41,402 nucleotides of DNA, from the NCBI GenBank assembly GCA_025356175.1, contig JANXUP010000034.1, positions 1 to 41,402 on the forward strand. The letters are read 5' to 3'. The stretch's first letter is position 1. Each line of letters starts with the position of its first letter. Source of the DNA: Sphingomonadaceae bacterium (GTDB lineage: Bacteria > Pseudomonadota > Alphaproteobacteria > Sphingomonadales > Sphingomonadaceae). A program made the translations under genes and the position numbers. The notes beneath the pieces were generated by a model that was not told where the DNA came from, made no database searches, and saw only the letters and a list, made by a program, of their open reading frames with translations. Of the stretch, positions 28,376 through 37,060 are shown one piece after another.

Positions 28376-31270
28376 ATGAAAGTATTCGCACGTCAACTTC
28401 TTGCCGGGGCGGCAATTGGTGTTGTCACCGCGATGTCGGCAACTGCCGCCAATGCGCAGTCGACTTCGCCTGATGCAGCGGCTTCCAGCGATGCACCCGC
28501 CAGCGAAATCATTGTCACGGGTTCGCGCATCCGTCGCGATCCGTTGAACGATCCATCGCCGGTGGTGCGCCTTGATAGCGAGACGATTGCCCAGACCGGG
28601 CTTACCTCGGTAGCTGACGTGCTGCAGCGCCTGCCGGGTTCGGCCGGCGGCCTCAACACCCGCTTCAACAACAGCGGCAACCTTGGCAACCCGCCAGATG
28701 GCGGCGGCGTTGGCGCCGGTTCGTCGACGATTGATTTGCGCTACCTTGGCGCCAAGCGCACGCTCGTGCTGGTCGATGGCCTGCGGTACGTCAGCGGCGC
28801 TTCGGCCAGCGGCATTCCCAATGCGGTCGACCTGAACTCGCTGCCCGATGGCATGGTGGACCGGATCGAAGTGCTCCAGTCGGGCGCTTCGCCGCTTTAC
28901 GGTTCGGACGCCATTGCCGGCGTGGTCAACATCATCACCAACAAGACCCAGCGCGGCTTTCGCGGTTCGGTCCAGATGGGCGAATACCTTGGCAAGGGCG
29001 ACGGCAAGACCGGTGCGTATCAGCTGAGCTACGGCGCCGGCAGCGACCAGATCCACGTTGTGGCCGGGGTCAGCTATGTCGGCTCGGGCTCGGTCAGCGC
29101 GCGTGACCGCGATATTTCGCAGTTCCCCAATCCGGGCCAGACTTCGTGCTCGGATCCGATCGGCGGTTGCTCCAGCGCAACCCCTCTGGGCCGGTTCCTG
29201 GTCCTTGGCCGCAACCTGACGCTCAAGGCACCGGTGGTCGGGCGTACGCCGGTTTACGATCCGACCCTGGTAGGCGGCGACTACAAGAACTTCACCTCGG
29301 CCGACCGCTTTAATTTCGCGCCGTACAACTACTTCCAGACCCCGAACCAGCGTTACGGCGGCTTCGTCAACACGCGGGTGGAAGTCAGCGACGCGCTGAA
29401 CCTCTCGGTGAAGATGGTCTACAACCACCGCCACTCGCAGAACCAGGCAGCCTTCCTGCCGCTGTTCGTGGGCCCTGATGCCGGTAACGGCAACCTGCTC
29501 GATACGGTCTCGATCGATGCGACCAACCCCTACAACCCGTTCGGCGTGACGCTACAGTCCGGCCTCAATTCCAACGGGACCCCCAACGGACAGGCAGCCA
29601 ACTACAGCTTCATCGCCCGCCGTCTGGTCGAAGCCGGGCAGCGCACCTACACGCAGGACGTTGATACGCTGACGCTGAGCGCCACGCTTGACGGCAAGTT
29701 CCAGCTGTTCGGCCATGACTGGTACTGGGATGCCAACGCGGTGATCGGCCATAACGATGCCAAGCAGTTGTTCACCGGCAACGTCAACGCCGCCAAGCTG
29801 CAGCAGGCGCTGGGTCCGGTTGCTTTGTGCACCGGCTCGTGCGTGCCGTTCAACATCTTCGGCGGCCTGGGTTCGGTTACCCCGGCGATGCTGGCTTTCG
29901 TCGGCTTTGACGAATACGACCGGTCGTCTCAGCGGTTGTCGGACTTCGAAGCCAACCTGACCGGTACGCTGTTCGAACTGCCGGCCGGTCCGGTCGGTGT
30001 CGCGCTCGGCTTCGAGCATCGCTACCAGTTCGGTTCGTTCACTCCGGATCCGATCATCCAGGCCGGGCTCGGCGCGGATATCCCGGCGCAGGCGGCCAGC
30101 GGCAGCTTCAAGGTGGACGAATTCTACGGCGAAATCCGGGTTCCGCTGCTGAAGGACACCCCGTTCTTCAACATGCTCGAACTGTCGGGAGCGGCGCGTT
30201 ATTCGAAGTATTCCACCTTCGGCGGCAATACCTCGCTGACCGGCGGCGTGCAGTGGAAGCCGGCGGCTGACCTGCTGCTGCGCGGATCCTATGCGCAAAG
30301 CTTCCGCGCACCTTCGATCGGCGAACTGTACGGCGCGCAGTCGCGCTTCGACCAGCCGCTGTCCGATCCGTGCACCAGCGCTGCGGGCGGCTTGTTCCCC
30401 ACCAATGCAACGGTCAAGACCAACTGCATCGCCAACGGCGTGCCGTCGAACGGCAGCTATGTCGAACCGCAGGGCGGCCAGCTGCCAGTCCTGACCGGCG
30501 GCAACCCGAACCTGAAGCCGGAAACCGCGCGGACCATCCTGGTCGGCGGGGTTTACAGCCCGGCCTGGGCTCGTGGCGGGGCGCTCAGCAACTTCAGCGT
30601 GACGGTCGATTACTTCGACATCAAGTTGAAGGGTGCGATCAGCTCGATCGGGGCCGACGTGCTGCTCAGCCGCTGTGCGCTGACTGGTGATCCGCTGAGT
30701 TGCGCGGCAATCGTGCGTACGCCGTCGGGCTTCATCTCGTCGATCAACGGGGTGCTGCTCAACACTGGTACGATCCGCAGCCGCGGGCTCGATGCAGCGG
30801 TCAACCTGCGCACCGGTGCGCCCGGTGGCAGCCAGCTGGGCTTGACGCTCGCCACCAACTTCCTCTTCCAGTATGACGAAGGGGTTCCGGCGACCAACGG
30901 CACGACCACGACCAGCTATCTCGGCTTCGAACGCGGTAGCCCCGATCAGGCCTATCCGAAGTTCAAGGCCACCGGCACGGTCGACTGGACCATCGGCCCG
31001 GTCAAGGCGCTGGTAACCGGCCGCTATATCGGCCCGGTGACCGAGATCCAGAACACGACCAAGAACCTCAATTCGCGGTTCTACACCGACTTCCAGCTGC
31101 AGATCTCGCCGGGCATGTTCGATCGGCGGCTGACCTTCACGGTCGGAATGAACAACGCGTTCGACGTCGATCCACCGGCCTGCTTCAGCTGCAGCCTGAA
31201 CAACTACGATCCCACGACTTACGATGTGCCGGGCCGCTTCGGCTACGTCCGCGTCTCGTACAAGATGTGA
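28376..31270 (+). CDS. TonB-dependent outer membrane receptor
   Basis: 964 aa from ATG 28376; signal peptide; plug [21 protein letters not shown]...[16 protein letters not shown]...[13 protein letters not shown]; terminal aromatic-rich beta strand. Confidence 0.95.
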   Translation: MKVFARQLLAGAAIGVVTAMSATAANAQSTSPDAAASSDAPASEIIVTGSRIRRDPLNDPSPVVRLDSETIAQTGLTSVADVLQRLPGSAGGLNTRFNNSGNLGNPPDGGGVGAGSSTIDLRYLGAKRTLVLVDGLRYVSGASASGIPNAVDLNSLPDGMVDRIEVLQSGASPLYGSDAIAGVVNIITNKTQRGFRGSVQMGEYLGKGDGKTGAYQLSYGAGSDQIHVVAGVSYVGSGSVSARDRDISQFPNPGQTSCSDPIGGCSSATPLGRFLVLGRNLTLKAPVVGRTPVYDPTLVGGDYKNFTSADRFNFAPYNYFQTPNQRYGGFVNTRVEVSDALNLSVKMVYNHRHSQNQAAFLPLFVGPDAGNGNLLDTVSIDATNPYNPFGVTLQSGLNSNGTPNGQAANYSFIARRLVEAGQRTYTQDVDTLTLSATLDGKFQLFGHDWYWDANAVIGHNDAKQLFTGNVNAAKLQQALGPVALCTGSCVPFNIFGGLGSVTPAMLAFVGFDEYDRSSQRLSDFEANLTGTLFELPAGPVGVALGFEHRYQFGSFTPDPIIQAGLGADIPAQAASGSFKVDEFYGEIRVPLLKDTPFFNMLELSGAARYSKYSTFGGNTSLTGGVQWKPAADLLLRGSYAQSFRAPSIGELYGAQSRFDQPLSDPCTSAAGGLFPTNATVKTNCIANGVPSNGSYVEPQGGQLPVLTGGNPNLKPETARTILVGGVYSPAWARGGALSNFSVTVDYFDIKLKGAISSIGADVLLSRCALTGDPLSCAAIVRTPSGFISSINGVLLNTGTIRSRGLDAAVNLRTGAPGGSQLGLTLATNFLFQYDEGVPATNGTTTTSYLGFERGSPDQAYPKFKATGTVDWTIGPVKALVTGRYIGPVTEIQNTTKNLNSRFYTDFQLQISPGMFDRRLTFTVGMNNAFDVDPPACFSCSLNNYDPTTYDVPGRFGYVRVSYKM

Positions 31271-31297
31271 TTTTGCAGTGCCCTTTGGGGTGATGGG

Positions 31298-31327
31298 AAG
31301 GGGCGGCCTTGGCCGCCCCTTCTTTTT
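31298..31327 (+). terminator. Intrinsic terminator downstream of the TonB-dependent receptor
   Basis: AAGGGGCGGCC-TT-GGCCGCCCCTT perfect inverted repeat followed by CTTTTT. Confidence 0.88.
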
Positions 31328-31366
31328 GCGGCAGGAGGGCGGCATGAACAGCAACAGCCCAGCCCG

Positions 31367-32038
31367 ATGATCGCCCGCGAACTGCTCGGCACCGCACAAG
31401 TCCCCGATGGCGAAGAGTTGAAGCTCTACCGCCACGACCGCGATTTCATGATCGTGCTGGGCTACAATGAACTGATGAGCACGCGCATGCGCACGTCCGA
31501 GGAAGCGCTTGCGACGATGACGATCGAGCGGCTCGTAGGGGTGCGCGATCCGCACTTGCTGGTCGGCGGCTATGGCATGGGCTTCACCCTGCGCGCGGCT
31601 CTGGCCAAGGTTGAGGGCAATGCCCGCATCACCGTCGCCGAACTGGTCCCCGAGATCATCGAATGGGCGCGGGGCCCGATGGCCGAGCTGACCGCCGGCT
31701 GCCTCGACGATCCGCGCGTGCGGCTCGTGCGCGGCGATGTCGCCGAGGCGATCCTGCTCGCGCCCGAACTGCTCGACGCGATCCTGCTCGATGTCGACAA
31801 CGGCCCCGATGGCCTGGTCCGCGCCGACAACAAGCGGCTCTATTCGAAGGCCGGGCTGCACAATGCGCGGAAAGCGCTGCGCTCCGGCGGGATCCTCGCC
31901 GTGTGGTCAGCGGACAAGGACCCCAAGTTCCGCCGCCGGATGGAAGAGTGCCACTTCGAAGTCGAAGAAGTCGAAGTAAGAGCGCGCGCCAACGGCAAGG
32001 GTCCGCGCCATGTGATCTGGTTTGGGCGGACGGAATAA
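31367..32038 (+). CDS. Spermidine synthase-like SAM-dependent methyltransferase-fold protein
   Basis: 223 aa; LLVGGYGMGFTLRAALAKVEGNARITVAELVPEIIEWARGPM; LDAILLDVDNGPDGLV. Confidence 0.85.
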   Translation: MIARELLGTAQVPDGEELKLYRHDRDFMIVLGYNELMSTRMRTSEEALATMTIERLVGVRDPHLLVGGYGMGFTLRAALAKVEGNARITVAELVPEIIEWARGPMAELTAGCLDDPRVRLVRGDVAEAILLAPELLDAILLDVDNGPDGLVRADNKRLYSKAGLHNARKALRSGGILAVWSADKDPKFRRRMEECHFEVEEVEVRARANGKGPRHVIWFGRTE

Positions 32039-32061
32039 TACAGCAAACCACTGAAGGTATG

Positions 32062-32161
32062 ATCCGTTCGCGGTGAGGAGGGCCAAAGGCCCGTCTCGAA
32101 CCGCAGACCCCGCGCGCGGTCCTTCGAGACGCGGCAAAGCCGCTCCTCAGGACGAACGGAT
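32062..32161. repeat. Large palindromic dispersed-repeat-like element, copy 1
   Basis: Ends ATCCGTTCG...CGAACGGAT are exact inverted repeats; arms share TGAGGAG and GTCTCGAA blocks; each arm has an internal mini-hairpin (GGGCC-AAA-GGCCC and GCGGC-AAA-GCCGC). Confidence 0.85.
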
Positions 32162-32193
32162 GTTGGAATCGCGGCGATTGTACCATCCCCAAT

Positions 32194-32289
32194 ATCCGTT
32201 CGCCCTGCGGAGGCGAAGCCATCCCGAAGGGTCCGGAGCTGCGCGCCGTCCGTCGAGATGCGGCGCAGCCGCTGCTCAGGACGAACGGG
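32194..32289. repeat. Large palindromic dispersed-repeat-like element, copy 2
   Basis: ATCCGTTCGCCCTG...CTGCTCAGGACGAACGGG with the same layout; mini-hairpins GGC-GAA-GCC and GCGGC-GCA-GCCGC in the two arms. Confidence 0.8.
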
Positions 32290-32316
32290 CTTGATTCAGG
32301 TGTTCGAACGTTCGTT

Positions 32317-33291
32317 CTAAGGCAGCAACAGCGTCGACCCCGTGGTTTTTCGGGCCTCCAGGTCGCGGTGGGCCTGCGCGGCATCCTGCAGCGGATAGGT
32401 CTGGCCCACGTTCACGGTCAGCTTGCCGCTTCCGACCATCTGCCACAGCTTGGCCGCGCCGGCCGAGGCCTCGGCGGGTTCGCGGTAGTAGTCGAACAGG
32501 GTCATGCGGGTGACCCAGAGCGAGCCGTTCTGGGCGAGCACGCTCATGTTGACCCCGGTGACCGGGCCGCTGGCGTTGCCAAATGAGACGATCTTGCCGC
32601 GCCGCCGGACCGATTTGAGCGTGGCTTCCCACATTGCCGCGCCGACCCCGTCATAGCTGACCGCGACGCCGTCGCCGCTGGTCAGCTCGCGGACCTTGGC
32701 GGCCAATTCGCTGTCTCCGGAGAGCAATACGGTTTCGGCCCCAGCCTCTCGGGCGAGCGCCATTTTCTCCTCGCTGCCGACGGTGCCGATCACCCGCACT
32801 CCGCGCGCCTTGAGCCACTGCACCAACAGTTGTCCGACCCCGCCAGCGGCCGCCGGGACCAGCGCCCATTCGCCTGCGTCCAGCGGCGCGCAGCGTTCGG
32901 TCAAGGCCTCGACCGTCGCGCCTTTCAGAAACACAGCGGCAGCAGTGCGGCTGTCGATCCCTTCGGGCAGCGGGAAGTACTGCATGGCGGGGGCGATCCG
33001 CGCGCTGGCATAGGCGCCGAGCGCACCGAAGGTTACTGCGCGCTGGCCGGGCTTGAGGTGCGTGACCCCGTCACCGACCGCCTCGACCACACCGGCGGCT
33101 TCCATGCCGAGCCCGGTGGGCATCGCCGCGGGATAAAGCCCGGTGCGGAAATAGGTGTCGATGTAATTGAGCCCGACCGCCTCGTGCCGGATCAGAATCT
33201 CGCCCGGGCCGGGGGCGGGGAGGTCGACCTCTTGCCACTGGATTACCTCGGGTCCGCCGGTCTGCTCAATGAAGGCTTGGGTCGCGCGCAT
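32317..33291 (-). CDS. Quinone oxidoreductase / zinc-independent MDR family
   Basis: 324 aa; AVGLNYIDTYFRTGLYP; VPAAAGGVGQLLVQWLKARGVRVIGTVGSEEKMALAREAGAE. Confidence 0.93.
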   Translation of the reverse strand: MRATQAFIEQTGGPEVIQWQEVDLPAPGPGEILIRHEAVGLNYIDTYFRTGLYPAAMPTGLGMEAAGVVEAVGDGVTHLKPGQRAVTFGALGAYASARIAPAMQYFPLPEGIDSRTAAAVFLKGATVEALTERCAPLDAGEWALVPAAAGGVGQLLVQWLKARGVRVIGTVGSEEKMALAREAGAETVLLSGDSELAAKVRELTSGDGVAVSYDGVGAAMWEATLKSVRRRGKIVSFGNASGPVTGVNMSVLAQNGSLWVTRMTLFDYYREPAEASAGAAKLWQMVGSGKLTVNVGQTYPLQDAAQAHRDLEARKTTGSTLLLP

Positions 33292-33375
33292 GGGAAACTC
33301 CTTTGCAGTCCAGTCTACCTCTTTGCACGCGCAACAAAAGTGCTAGCCTGCGAAAAATTCAAACGGGGTACTTCA

Positions 33376-35259
33376 ATGCGCAAACTGCTTGTCCTGTCGC
33401 TACTCGCCGCGACCGCGCCGCTTCTCGCCCAGGCTCCCGCACCGATCGATCCGATGATGAACGACAAGGTGCCGAGTTACGACTGGGTGCGCCCGCAGGC
33501 CGACTATGTCCGCCGCGAGGTGATGATGCCGATGCGTGATGGGACCAAGCTCTACACCGTGATCGTGTTCCGCAAGGGCACGAAGGACGCGCCGATCCTG
33601 CTCAGCCGCACGCCCTATGACGCGAACGGCGCGACCAGCCGCAACCGCAGCCAGAAGATCGAGGAAGTGCTGCCAGTGATGGACGCGCCGTTCGTCAACG
33701 ATGGCTACATCCGCGTCTATCAGGACGTGCGCGGGCTGCATAAGTCGGAAGGCGATTACGTGATGGTCCGCCCGCTGTCCGGCCCGCTCAACAAGACCGG
33801 CATAGACAATTCGACCGACGCCTACGACACGATCGACTGGCTTACCAAGAACGTGCCCGAGGCGAACGGCAAGGTCGGGATCATCGGTTCGAGCTACTTG
33901 GGCTTCACCTCGCTGATGGCGCTGATCAATCCGCACCCGGCGCTGAAGGCGGCGGTGCCGCAATCGCCGATGGTCGATGGCTGGATGGGCGATGACTGGT
34001 TCCACAACGGCGCCTTCCGCACCTTTGGCTTCGATTATGATCTGGGCCAGACGGTCAAGGAAGGCGGCGGGCCGGTCCCGGTCGGGACCGGCGACGAATA
34101 TCAGACTTACCTCGACGCGGTCAGTTCCGGCGGGTTTGCGCGGGCATGGGGGATCGACCAGTTGCCGACTGTGCGCAAGATCATGGCCCACCCGGCCTAC
34201 GATGCGTATTGGCAGGAGCAGGCGGTCGACAAGCTGCTTGCGGGGCGCAAGCTGACCGTGCCGACGCTGGTGATGCTGGGCCAATGGGACCAGGAAGACA
34301 GCTACGGCGCGCCTGCGGTCTACAAGGCGGTCAAGGCCGCGCAGCCTGACGCGCCGATCACGCTGGGGATCGGGCCGTGGCGGCATTCGGGCACCAATTA
34401 CGTCGGCTACCAGCTCGGCCCGCTGACCTTTGAAGGCGATACCGCGCTGCAATTCCGCACGAACTGGATCAAGCCGTTTTTCGATTGCCACCTCAAGACC
34501 AACCCTGCTCCGTGCAAGTCCATGCCTGCGGCGATCACTTATGCCACCGGGACCAACAAATGGGAGGCCGACGCCAAGTGGCCGGCAGGGGCCGAAACCC
34601 CGCTCTACCTGACCGACAAGTTCGGCCTCAGTTTTGCCAGACCGGCGAGCGCGGGCAGCGATGCCTATGTCTCCGATCCAGCCAAGCCGGTGCCGTTCGT
34701 GCCGCGCCCGGTGCACATGGACGGTGATGCGTGGAAGATCTGGCTGGTGCAGGACCAGCGCTTTGCCGACGGCCGCCCCGACGTGCTCAGCTATAACTCG
34801 GCCGTGCTGACCCAGCCGGTCCACATCAAGGGTGCGCCGCGGGTCGATCTTCATGCCGCGACCAGCGGGCAGGACAGCGACTGGGTGGTCAAGCTGATCG
34901 ATGTTTATCCCTCGGAGCTTACGGTCAATCCGGCGCTGGCCGGCTACGAACTCGGCATCGGGATCGAGATCTATCGCGGGCGTTACGTCCACGGGTTCGG
35001 CACGCCCGCGCCGCTGAAACCGGGACAGACCTACAGCTTTGGCTGGTCGCTGCCCAACGTGAACCACGTGTTCCTGCCCGGCCACCGGATCATGGTGCAG
35101 GTCCAGTCGAGCCTCTACCCGCTCTACGACCGCAACCCGCAAACCTGGGTGCCCTCGATATTCGACGCTCCGGCCAGCGCTTACAAGAAAGCGGTCCAGA
35201 CCGTGCGCTGGGGCGGCGCCGAGGCGAGCGCGGTGTACCTTCCCGTGGTACAGGATTGA
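33376..35259 (+). CDS. Exported CocE/NonD family hydrolase (X-Pro dipeptidyl-peptidase-like)
   Basis: 627 aa from ATG 33376 (MRKLLVLSLLAATAPLLAQA); RREVMMPMRDGTKLYTVI; YQDVRGLHKSEGDY; GSSYLG nucleophile; C-terminal jelly roll. Confidence 0.92.
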   Translation: MRKLLVLSLLAATAPLLAQAPAPIDPMMNDKVPSYDWVRPQADYVRREVMMPMRDGTKLYTVIVFRKGTKDAPILLSRTPYDANGATSRNRSQKIEEVLPVMDAPFVNDGYIRVYQDVRGLHKSEGDYVMVRPLSGPLNKTGIDNSTDAYDTIDWLTKNVPEANGKVGIIGSSYLGFTSLMALINPHPALKAAVPQSPMVDGWMGDDWFHNGAFRTFGFDYDLGQTVKEGGGPVPVGTGDEYQTYLDAVSSGGFARAWGIDQLPTVRKIMAHPAYDAYWQEQAVDKLLAGRKLTVPTLVMLGQWDQEDSYGAPAVYKAVKAAQPDAPITLGIGPWRHSGTNYVGYQLGPLTFEGDTALQFRTNWIKPFFDCHLKTNPAPCKSMPAAITYATGTNKWEADAKWPAGAETPLYLTDKFGLSFARPASAGSDAYVSDPAKPVPFVPRPVHMDGDAWKIWLVQDQRFADGRPDVLSYNSAVLTQPVHIKGAPRVDLHAATSGQDSDWVVKLIDVYPSELTVNPALAGYELGIGIEIYRGRYVHGFGTPAPLKPGQTYSFGWSLPNVNHVFLPGHRIMVQVQSSLYPLYDRNPQTWVPSIFDAPASAYKKAVQTVRWGGAEASAVYLPVVQD

Positions 35260-35317
35260 CCTGGGCCTCGATTGGCAACAGAACGAGCGCGGGTACTTGG
35301 GGTAGGGGGCAGTTTCG

Positions 35318-36226
35318 ATGCGATTTCGTCACGCGGCAGCAATCGCTGCAGCATTGGCCGTGCAACTTACTTGCGTTGTTCCAGCGCAAGCTCAGTATTA
35401 CGGCGGTTATTTCTCGACGCTTCAGCTGATCAACGAACTGGGCAACATGCCCAGCGACGTCGCCTGCCAGAAAGGCACGCCACCGAGCGTCAATGCCGTT
35501 GCAGCGACCAGGTCGGTAGCGATGACCCAGGTGCGCGGCTATTGGGATGCGCTCAGCAGTGGCGGATCTCCGCTCGGTTTCTTCCTGATCGACAAGCACG
35601 TGCGCTGGACTTTCGGCACGACTGTGCTCGACAAGAAGACGCTGGGATCAATCAAGGATCCGTGGGTCGTAGCAGGCAGCAATCTGGTCACCGAACCAGC
35701 CGGCTATGCGCTGGCCGGGGACGGCCTTACTGCGGTGGGGCAATGGCATGTGCTTGATGCCAGCGGCCAGGTCGTTGGCACCTATCACGCAACCTTTAAC
35801 ATGACCAAGCAGCAGCCGCGCATCTCGACGCTGCAATTGATCCCGCCGCAGAGCTGGGTCGATCCGGTCGCGCAGTACTGCCACAAGCCGGGCGACGTGA
35901 ACGGCTATCGCCTCAAGCTTGCGCGCGAAGGCGTGGCCTTTGCCGCGCCACGGCTCGCGGCTGCCCGGCAAGACGAAAACGCAGCCCAGGTGCGGGCCGA
36001 GAAGACGACAGCCGCTGCAGCCGCCGCTCGCGGCGATGCCGCCAAGCAGGAGGCTGCGCGCAAGGCCAATGCCGACTTGGCTGTCGCAACCAACAGCGCG
36101 CGCGCTTACCAGACGATGTCGGACAAGAGCCAGTCCGAGCTTGACGCGGCCCTGGCCGATCAGGCCCGGCTCGATGCTTTGCGTGTGGCGGGCGGTCAGG
36201 CACCTGCCCAGACGGCGAAACCTTGA
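35318..36226 (+). CDS. Exported hypothetical protein with Ala-rich C-terminal coiled coil
   Basis: 302 aa; signal MRFRHAAAIAAALAVQLTCVVPAQAQ; C-terminal AAAAARGDAAKQEAARKANADLAVATNSARAYQTMSDKSQSELDAAL; codon-like reading across its length. Confidence 0.78.
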   Translation: MRFRHAAAIAAALAVQLTCVVPAQAQYYGGYFSTLQLINELGNMPSDVACQKGTPPSVNAVAATRSVAMTQVRGYWDALSSGGSPLGFFLIDKHVRWTFGTTVLDKKTLGSIKDPWVVAGSNLVTEPAGYALAGDGLTAVGQWHVLDASGQVVGTYHATFNMTKQQPRISTLQLIPPQSWVDPVAQYCHKPGDVNGYRLKLAREGVAFAAPRLAAARQDENAAQVRAEKTTAAAAAARGDAAKQEAARKANADLAVATNSARAYQTMSDKSQSELDAALADQARLDALRVAGGQAPAQTAKP

Positions 36227-36232
36227 TCGGGC

Positions 36233-36811
36233 TTAGTCGTGGGCCGGCATATAGCAGCCCTCGTAATATCGGGTGAAGTCGTCGGCGTCGGCGGGGATCA
36301 GATCCATGCCAATGTCCTCGACGACTTCCTTCGACCCGCGATGATCGAAGGCGTTGCCGTTCCCGAACGCATGAATCTGGAAGGTGTAGGACCGAAACCG
36401 GTCAGGGCTCTGCGGATCTGATGGGTAAAACTGGGCCGGGGTCGCATTGAACCAGGCATCGTGGCCGTCGCTTGTCGTCACCCGGTAAAGCACTTTGCAG
36501 ACCTGATAACCGGGAAGGGCATCGACGGATACGCTCCCCTCGCAGTTCTGGTCCCAGTCAGCATCACAAGCCCAGTTGGAGTAAGCGACGTAGCGGTAGT
36601 GCTCTACCGAAGTGCTTTCGAAATGTGCTTTGGGATGCGCCGCAAGTACCTCTGCCGGGGTCTTGCCATTGATCAGCAGCTTGTCAGCCTTGGGCTCCAC
36701 CTTTTTCAAGGGCACAGTGCCCTGGGGTGGGGCCGCCGGCTGGGTCGCTGGTTGCGCTGCCAAAGGAGCCGTGGCCAATGCCAGGGTAAGGGTTGCCAAT
36801 ACGATACGCAT
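36233..36811 (-). CDS. Exported hypothetical protein, Cys-containing
   Basis: 192 aa; signal MRIVLATLTLALATAPLAAQP; NWACDADWDQNCEGSV...YQVCKVLYRVTTSDGHDAWFNATPAQFYP; no family recognised. Confidence 0.75.
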   Translation of the reverse strand: MRIVLATLTLALATAPLAAQPATQPAAPPQGTVPLKKVEPKADKLLINGKTPAEVLAAHPKAHFESTSVEHYRYVAYSNWACDADWDQNCEGSVSVDALPGYQVCKVLYRVTTSDGHDAWFNATPAQFYPSDPQSPDRFRSYTFQIHAFGNGNAFDHRGSKEVVEDIGMDLIPADADDFTRYYEGCYMPAHD

Positions 36812-37060
36812 GATTTGTCCTCCTGCTTTCGATACCGCAGGAATAGCTGATCGGATTGCCCTTCGGCGTGACCGGGATCACGCGTGCCGGGCTATTTATA
36901 CTTAGACTTGCGTAGTTCGGTGGGTAACGGTGACGGGGAGGATGCTGGCTGAGCTGCATTTGCTTACCTCAGAAATGCCTTGTCTTGACCTGCCCAAGCT
37001 TCGTAAGTTTGCGCTGAACCGCGATCCAGTCTCCTGGGTGGCGGTAAGGGGAACTCCACA

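Noticed and set aside
29552-31861. 769-aa minus-strand ORF
   Set aside because: Antisense to the TonB-dependent receptor and SpeE-like gene; spans the intrinsic terminator and has no domain signature.
32062-32289. Palindromic region as a CRISPR array or tRNA gene
   Set aside because: Only two units, no unique spacers of uniform length, and no tRNA-type acceptor/T-loop signals.
33400-35142. 580-aa minus-strand ORF
   Set aside because: Antisense to the CocE/NonD hydrolase; His/Arg-rich shadow translation.
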